A stretch of DNA of 10,485 nt, taken from T1Sed10-7 sp041685505 (GTDB taxonomy: Bacteria > Actinomycetota > Nitriliruptoria > Nitriliruptorales > Nitriliruptoraceae). The stretch's first letter is position 1, and every line of letters begins with the position of its first letter. The translations under genes were made by a program, and so were the position numbers. The DNA lies in assembly GCA_041685505.1 (NCBI GenBank), contig JAWLFQ010000084.1, forward strand, positions 1-10,485, in the 5' to 3' direction. Shown in pieces: positions 6,794-10,485 of this stretch. The notes below the pieces were generated by a model, which had not been told where the DNA came from, searched no databases, and saw only the letters and a program-made list of their open reading frames with translations.

Positions 6794-7633
6794 TCAGTCG
6801 CCGCGGAAGCGCTGCTCACGCCAGGGATCGCCCAGGTCGTGGTAGCCGCGCTCCTCCCAGTAGCCCCGCACCTCGCGGTCGGTCAGGCGGATCTCGGTGA
6901 CCCACTTCACGGACTTCCAGCCGTAGAGGTGGGGAACGACCAACCGCACGGGGCCGCCGTGCTCGGCGGAGAGCGGGACCCCGTCGTGGAGCCAGGCCAG
7001 CAGCACGTCGTCAGCGCGCAGGTCCGTCAGGGCGATGTTGGTGCTGTAGGCCGGGTGGCCGGAGACCACGGCGTGGGTCGCCGTCGGCCGGGGTTCGGCC
7101 ATCGCCAGCACGTCCGCCACCCGCACACCCGTCCAGGTGTTGTCGAGCCGCGACCAGGTGGTCACGCAGTGGAAGTCGCGGGTCCGCTCCACCGGACCGA
7201 TGGCCTGGAGCTGTGGGAGGTCGAGCACCAGGCGGTTGCCGACCAGCCCGGTCACGGTGACCCGCACGTCCGCGGCGGTCCAGTCCGGTGCGCGCCCCAC
7301 GTGCAGCACCGGGAAGCCTGCCGTGAGGTGCTGGCCCGGGGGGATCCGGTCGGGGTCGTCGGTGGCCGTCGGCGCGGCGGCGACATCGGGGTTCGGCCCG
7401 AGCATGGTCGCGACCTCCTCGTGATCGAGGTCGGCGACACGCCGCGCGATCGCCCCGGCGAGCTCGAGGCGACGATCCGGTTCTGCGACCTCCTCGAGAT
7501 GGCCACGGGCCTGCTCGAGCAGTTGCGCCAGCTGCGCACGGACCGGCGCCGGATCGCGTCGTGCGGCGGCGGCCTTGCGGACGTCGTCCGCACGACGCAG
7601 CAGGGAGGTGATGCGTGCGGCTGCCTCGCTCAT
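6794..7633 (-). CDS. Molybdopterin-dependent oxidoreductase, sulfite-oxidase fold, with helical N-terminal extension
   Basis: Predicted Mo-cofactor oxidoreductase of the sulfite oxidase/MsrP (YedY) superfamily, 279 aa. The catalytic domain runs from about residue 98 to the end. It contains the Mo-ligand motif DFHCVTTWSRLDN with C156, then HGGPVRLVVPHLYGWKSVKW (225-244) and the family-typical end GYWEERGYHDLGDPW. There is no twin-arginine or Sec signal peptide and no membrane segment, so unlike MsrP it should be cytoplasmic. Residues 1-80 form an Arg/Ala/Leu/Glu-rich, probably helical extension that I cannot assign to a family. The ATG at 7633 follows GAGGGG with only three bases of spacing; a start inside the extension is possible but less likely. 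The substrate and electron acceptor are unknown, and no heme or MsrQ-like partner lies nearby. The gene stands alone, 134 bases from the SbcD-like start, and is divergent from the carbonic-anhydrase-like gene. Confidence 0.9.
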   Translation of the reverse strand: MSEAAARITSLLRRADDVRKAAAARRDPAPVRAQLAQLLEQARGHLEEVAEPDRRLELAGAIARRVADLDHEEVATMLGPNPDVAAAPTATDDPDRIPPGQHLTAGFPVLHVGRAPDWTAADVRVTVTGLVGNRLVLDLPQLQAIGPVERTRDFHCVTTWSRLDNTWTGVRVADVLAMAEPRPTATHAVVSGHPAYSTNIALTDLRADDVLLAWLHDGVPLSAEHGGPVRLVVPHLYGWKSVKWVTEIRLTDREVRGYWEERGYHDLGDPWREQRFRGD

Positions 7634-7677
7634 CGACCCCTCGCTTCACGACATCGCGGGTGGCACGGGCGTGCAGC

Positions 7678-7698
7678 CTCGCACAGCGGCTGTGCGGG
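7678..7698. promoter_or_regulatory. Perfect inverted repeat in a divergent intergenic region
   Basis: CGCACAG (7680-7686), CGG, CTGTGCG (7690-7696) form a perfect 7-3-7 palindrome. A further T-G and C-G pair flank it. It lies between the divergent molybdoenzyme and carbonic-anhydrase-like genes, where an operator would be expected, and is about 45 bases upstream of the molybdoenzyme start. Confidence 0.35.
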
Positions 7699-7720
7699 CG
7701 CGAGCGTGGCCGGCGCCGCG

Positions 7721-7751
7721 TTCCGACGCCGGTGCCCACAGGTGGCAGACT
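7721..7751 (+). promoter_or_regulatory. Promoter-like element before the carbonic-anhydrase-like/argE pair
   Basis: TTCCGA at 7721-7726 and CAGACT at 7746-7751 (in GGTGGCAGACT, 7741-7751) form a weak -35/-10 pair with a 19-base spacer, 47 bases before the GTG start. The -10 region is nearly identical to that before the ribonuclease gene (682-692). Confidence 0.3.
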
Positions 7752-7798
7752 CACGCTCCCGGGGTCGGCCCGGACGATCTCTCCCAGGAGCCAGAGCG

Positions 7799-8335
7799 GT
7801 GGCACGGATACTGACCGTGAACGGTCACACCCCCCGGATCGACCCCCGGGCCTTCCTCGCCGCGGACGCCACCGTGGCGGGCCAGGTCCACCTCGCTGCA
7901 GGGGTGTCGGTGTGGTTCGGCTGCGTACTGCGGTCCGAACGTGCGCGCATCGAGGTCGGGGCCGACACCAACCTGCAGGACCTCACCGTGGTCCACACCG
8001 ACGAGGGTGTCCCGACCACGATCGGGGACCGGGTCACCGTGGGGCACCGGGCCATCCTGCACGGCTGCACCGTGGAGGACGACGTGCTGATCGGGATGGG
8101 CGCGATCGTGCTGAACGGGGCGCGGATCGGTGCGGGCGCGGTCGTCGGCGCCGGAGCGGTGGTCCGTGAGGGGCAGGAGGTCCCACCGGGGACCCTGGCG
8201 GTCGGGATCCCCGCCACGGTCAGGGAGGCCGAACTCCCGCCGCTACCCCGCCGCAACGTCGCCGGCTACCTCGCCCTCGCGGAGCTCTACCGGCATGCCG
8301 AGCAACGCCCGCACACCGGGGCCGATGGGGCGTGA
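7799..8335 (+). CDS. Gamma-carbonic-anhydrase-like hexapeptide-repeat protein
   Basis: Left-handed beta-helix protein of the gamma-carbonic anhydrase family, 178 aa, expected to be cytosolic and to assemble as a trimer binding zinc or iron between subunits. The three metal histidines are visible: H66 in NLQDLTVVHTDE, then H83 and H88 in GHRAILHGC, matching H81, H117 and H122 of the archaeal enzyme Cam. R45 and Q60/D61 of the family pattern are also present, with Glu (E47) where most members have Asp. Hexapeptide turns run from about residue 20 to 143, followed by a C-terminal helix. The GTG at 7799 has AGGAG at 7786-7790, eight bases upstream. The frame stays open far upstream, but those codons overlap the molybdoenzyme gene and are not conserved. 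It overlaps argE by GTGA. Family members may hydrate CO2 or may be acyltransferase-like with no CA activity, and sequence alone does not decide. Confidence 0.9.
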   Translation: MARILTVNGHTPRIDPRAFLAADATVAGQVHLAAGVSVWFGCVLRSERARIEVGADTNLQDLTVVHTDEGVPTTIGDRVTVGHRAILHGCTVEDDVLIGMGAIVLNGARIGAGAVVGAGAVVREGQEVPPGTLAVGIPATVREAELPPLPRRNVAGYLALAELYRHAEQRPHTGADGA

Positions 8336-9483
8336 ACGACACGGAGCGGATCCTCACCGACCTGGTCGCCTTCGACACCACCAGTGCCGGCTCGAACCTG
8401 GCGCTGCTCGACCACGTGACGCAACTGCTCGACGCACAGGGTGTCGTACACCACCGTCGAGCCGACCCGACCGGCACGCGCGCGAACCTGGTCGCACGCA
8501 TCGGTCCGGCCGTGCCGGGCGGCGTGGTCCTGGCAGCGCACAGCGACTGCGTCCCGGTCGTCGGTCAACCCTGGACCAGCGATCCCTTCACGGTGACCCG
8601 ACGCGGTGATCGGCTGGTCGGTCGGGGGGTCACGGACATGAAGGGCTTCCTCGCCAGCACCCTGGCGCACCTGCCCGCCATGGCCGCCGCGGACCTGACA
8701 CGCCCGATCCTGCTGCTGCTGACCTACGACGAGGAACTCGGGACCGTCGGCGCGCCGGCAGCGGTGGAGCTGCTGCTCGACACCCAACCACGTCCCGCAG
8801 CGGCGATCGTCGGCGAGCCCAGCCTGCTCGCGCCGGTCACCGCACACAAGGGTGTGCGCGCCTTCACCACCGTCGTCGAAGGTGTCGACGGGCACTCCAG
8901 CCAGCCCCACCGCGCCAGCAACGCCCTCGTGGCCGCCGCACGGATCGCGACCTTCATCGACGATCTCGCCCGGCAGCACCGCGAGGCGGCTGCGGATCCG
9001 AGCTTCGATCCTCCCTTCACCACCTTCAACGTCGCCACCCTGCAGGCGGGCCAGGCGATCAACATCGTGCCGCGACGGGCCGAGCTGACCTGGGAGTACC
9101 GCCCCGTACCGGCCGACGACGGCGACGCGCTGCTCGCCGAGGTCCGGCGCTACGCCACCGAGGTCGTGCTGCCACAGCTGCGTGCCAACACCGGGCAGGG
9201 CAGCATCAGCTTCCGCGCCGATGCCACCGCACGTGCCCTGGCACCGGAGCCCGACGGCGCGGCCGAGGCACTGGTGCGCCGCCTGACCGGGACCACGGCG
9301 CCGGCGGACTCGGTGCCCTTCGCCACCGACGGTGGCCACCTGCAGGCAGCGGGGATCTCCACGGTGGTGTGCGGGCCGGGCTCGATCGAACAGGCGCACC
9401 GCCCCGACGAGTGGATCGCGACCGAGCAACTCGCGGGATGCGACGCCATGCTCACCGCGTTGATCGCCGAGCTGTCCGCCTGA
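8332..9483 (+). CDS. argE: Acetylornithine deacetylase (M20 family metallohydrolase)
   Basis: Predicted to hydrolyse N-acetylornithine to ornithine and acetate in arginine biosynthesis, in the cytosol, with a di-zinc site. The protein has 383 aa, the usual length for ArgE. All key residues align with E. coli ArgE: H70 and D72 in AAHSDCVP (H80/D82), D102 in GRGVTDMKGF (D112), E134/E135 in YDEELGT (E144/E145), E162 in VGEPS (E169) and H356 in QAHRPDEW (H355). The dimerisation lid carries GHSSQPHRASNA (187-198), and QAINIVPRRAELTWEYRP (241-258) is typical of ArgE rather than of succinyl-diaminopimelate desuccinylase. The GTG at 8332 overlaps the upstream stop by GTGA, so translation is probably coupled. 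Many actinobacteria recycle acetyl groups through ArgJ and do not need ArgE, so a related acyl-amino acid substrate remains possible. Confidence 0.93.
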   Translation: MNDTERILTDLVAFDTTSAGSNLALLDHVTQLLDAQGVVHHRRADPTGTRANLVARIGPAVPGGVVLAAHSDCVPVVGQPWTSDPFTVTRRGDRLVGRGVTDMKGFLASTLAHLPAMAAADLTRPILLLLTYDEELGTVGAPAAVELLLDTQPRPAAAIVGEPSLLAPVTAHKGVRAFTTVVEGVDGHSSQPHRASNALVAAARIATFIDDLARQHREAAADPSFDPPFTTFNVATLQAGQAINIVPRRAELTWEYRPVPADDGDALLAEVRRYATEVVLPQLRANTGQGSISFRADATARALAPEPDGAAEALVRRLTGTTAPADSVPFATDGGHLQAAGISTVVCGPGSIEQAHRPDEWIATEQLAGCDAMLTALIAELSA

Positions 9484-9520
9484 CCACGAACGGCGCGGCG
9501 GCAGCACCCCGTCCACCGTT

Positions 9521-10069
9521 TCAGCCGGCCTCGGGCAGCTCCTCCAGCACCCCTCCATGGACGGCCAGATCGTCCTCGGAGAACAGGACGAACCGGACGA
9601 GCTGTACGGGGCAACCCTGCGAGAGCACCTCGTGGACGGTGCCGAGCGCCACCTCGGCGGCGTCCTCGACCGGGTAGCCGAAGGCGCCCGTGGAGATCGC
9701 GGGGAAGCCGACCGAGCGCAGGCCCTCCTCGGCCGCGACGTCCAACGCCCCCCGGTAGCAGGCCGCCAGCAGCTGATCCGCGGGCTCGTCGCGGCCGTGG
9801 ACCGGGCCGAGCGCGTGCAACACCCGCCGGTTGGGCAGATCGAAGGCATCGGTGGCCACGACCTCGCCGGGGCGGATGGGTGCCAGCGGTCGACACGCCC
9901 GATCCAGTCCCGGCCCCGCCGCACGGTGGATGGCCCCGGCGACACCCCCACCGGGCCGCAGCTGTGCGTTCGCGGCGTTGACCACCGCGTCGAGGTCGTC
10001 CTGCGCCGTGATGTCGCCGCGGACCAGCTCCACGGTCGCATCCGACAACGTCAGCCGTGTGCGCGCCAC
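9521..10069 (-). CDS. Macro-domain (ADP-ribose-binding) protein
   Basis: Single macro domain, 182 aa, predicted to bind ADP-ribose and perhaps to hydrolyse O-acetyl-ADP-ribose or ADP-ribosylated protein or nucleic acid. Motifs in order are VRGDIT (16-21, adenine-contacting D19), VVNAANAQLRPGGGVAGAIH (29-48) and FPAISTGAFGYP (122-133, the phosphate-binding loop). The asparagines N31 and N34 are kept. A44 stands where the MacroD/YmdB group has the catalytic Asp (GGGVDGAIH). The GTG at 10069-10067 is chosen because AGGAGG lies at 10080-10075, five bases upstream, and because the domain starts within ten residues. A longer in-frame start would extend about 67 residues through non-conserved sequence. 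Its stop is 37 bases from the convergent argE stop, and it lies downstream of the phosphofructokinase on the same strand with a 109-base gap, so co-transcription is possible but not shown. Confidence 0.9.
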   Translation of the reverse strand: MARTRLTLSDATVELVRGDITAQDDLDAVVNAANAQLRPGGGVAGAIHRAAGPGLDRACRPLAPIRPGEVVATDAFDLPNRRVLHALGPVHGRDEPADQLLAACYRGALDVAAEEGLRSVGFPAISTGAFGYPVEDAAEVALGTVHEVLSQGCPVQLVRFVLFSEDDLAVHGGVLEELPEAG

Positions 10070-10178
10070 GGGGTCCTCCTCGGCCGGTGTCCTCCACCCT
10101 CGGGTGCGACGGACATGCCGCGCACCGACGGACGGGCCGTGGTCACCGTAGTCGCCGGCGACACCCGCGACGACCGCC

Positions 10179-10485
10179 TCACACCTCGCCGCGGTCGAGG
10201 GCCGACATGGTCGTGGCGATGGGGCGCAGGTGCTCGTACCAGGCCTCCGCCGCGGGACGACGGGCACCACCGGGGTCCAGCATCTCGCGGAAACGGGACA
10301 GCGGGGTGAAGGTCACCCGCCCCTGGACCAGCCCGCACATCGCGCTGTCCTGGGTGTCGCTGTCGAGGCTGTCGATGAGATGGTCCACGCAGCGCACGGC
10401 GAAACGGGTCGCCTGGATGCGGTCGAAGGGGCTCGGGTCACCGCCCTGCTGCACGTGGCCGAGGATGGACTGGCGGACGTCGAAC
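10179..10485 (-). CDS. 6-phosphofructokinase, C-terminal fragment cut by the window edge
   Basis: Only the last 101 codons are present; the gene continues beyond base 10485. The visible start of the fragment reads FDVRQSILGHVQQGGDPSPF, the phosphofructokinase substrate-binding motif (LGHxQxGGxPxxxDR), and is followed by a helical stretch and RFREMLDPG. The end, RRPAAEAWYEHLRPIATTM, resembles the R-P-x-x-x-W-W-x-x-L-R-P-I motif at the C-terminus of eukaryotic two-domain enzymes. QQGGxPSPFDR is likewise the form of their C-terminal half, whereas bacterial PfkA usually has QRGG. I infer a tandem, eukaryote-like enzyme, which would catalyse or regulate phosphorylation of fructose 6-phosphate in glycolysis. 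The full length and the catalytic residues of the N-terminal half cannot be seen. Confidence 0.88.
   Translation of the reverse strand, partial: FDVRQSILGHVQQGGDPSPFDRIQATRFAVRCVDHLIDSLDSDTQDSAMCGLVQGRVTFTPLSRFREMLDPGGARRPAAEAWYEHLRPIATTMSALDRGEV

Noticed and set aside
6767..7798. In-frame open upstream extension that would make the carbonic-anhydrase-like protein 522 residues long
   Set aside because: It lies opposite the well-supported molybdoenzyme gene and has low-complexity shadow-frame composition. A good Shine-Dalgarno and the start of family similarity are at 7799.
9484..9520. AACGG/CCGTT stem between argE and the macro gene as a bidirectional terminator
   Set aside because: Five pairs around a loop of more than 20 bases is too weak to support.
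8287..10041. Long minus-strand open frame across argE and the macro gene
   Set aside because: It runs antisense to argE, whose full set of catalytic residues is on the plus strand, and then through the wrong frame of the macro gene.
10145..10150. TACGGT on the minus strand as a -10 for the macro gene
   Set aside because: It fits TANNNT but has no -35, lies about 75 bases from the start, and matches are expected by chance.
10151..10162. GTCGCCGGCGAC palindrome after the phosphofructokinase gene
   Set aside because: It is a perfect 12-base palindrome, but with a real loop the stem is only about four pairs and no T-run follows. Such GC palindromes are common at this base composition.
1..10485. 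CRISPR array, tRNA, insertion sequence, phage or anti-phage island
   Set aside because: No regularly spaced repeats, cloverleaf sequence, transposase motif or compositional break was seen. The SbcCD-like pair looks like housekeeping repair, not part of a defence cluster.

Overview
The window is very GC-rich (roughly 70% or more by eye), with almost every third codon position G or C, GTG and TTG starts next to AGGAG-type ribosome binding sites, and short overlaps between genes. Together with the protein families present this points to a high-GC actinobacterium, possibly one of the deep lineages such as Nitriliruptoria or Euzebya relatives. That placement is an impression from style and not a demonstrated assignment. 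No tRNA, rRNA, CRISPR array, insertion sequence or phage gene was seen. It reads as ordinary chromosomal backbone, about 94% coding, and no gap is longer than about 170 bases.

Layout, left to right. (1) 20-607 (+), an unrecognised 195-residue protein. (2) 729-2846 (+), an RNB-domain exoribonuclease of the RNase II/R family with an intact aspartate cluster. (3) Convergent to it, a two-gene minus-strand operon: 6659-5526 codes for an Mre11/SbcD-like nuclease and 5529-2863 for its Rad50/SbcC-like coiled-coil ATPase partner. The two overlap by ATGA. (4) 7633-6794 (-), a cytoplasmic molybdopterin oxidoreductase of the sulfite-oxidase fold with an added helical N-terminus. (5) Divergent from it, a coupled plus-strand pair: a gamma-carbonic-anhydrase-like hexapeptide protein (7799-8335) and acetylornithine deacetylase ArgE (8332-9483), overlapping by GTGA. 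(6) Convergent to that pair, on the minus strand, a macro-domain protein (10069-9521) and the C-terminal end of a 6-phosphofructokinase that runs off the right edge (10485-10179).

The most interesting part is the SbcCD-like operon. The nuclease carries DxQ and GDxH where classical Mre11/SbcD has DxH and GHxH. The ATPase has no CxxC zinc hook and instead has a beta-rich insert at the coiled-coil apex. The promoter region has a -10-like TAGGGT with a TGTCG core at exactly the spacing of the mycobacterial RecA-independent DNA-damage promoter, plus an 8-bp direct repeat at a two-helical-turn period. Other points are a macro domain with alanine at the usual catalytic Asp position, a phosphofructokinase end that resembles the C-terminal half of eukaryotic tandem enzymes, and a tight CA-like/ArgE coupling that could link bicarbonate supply to arginine synthesis. 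I did not find an obviously new multi-gene system; the repair operon is the best candidate for a variant worth study.
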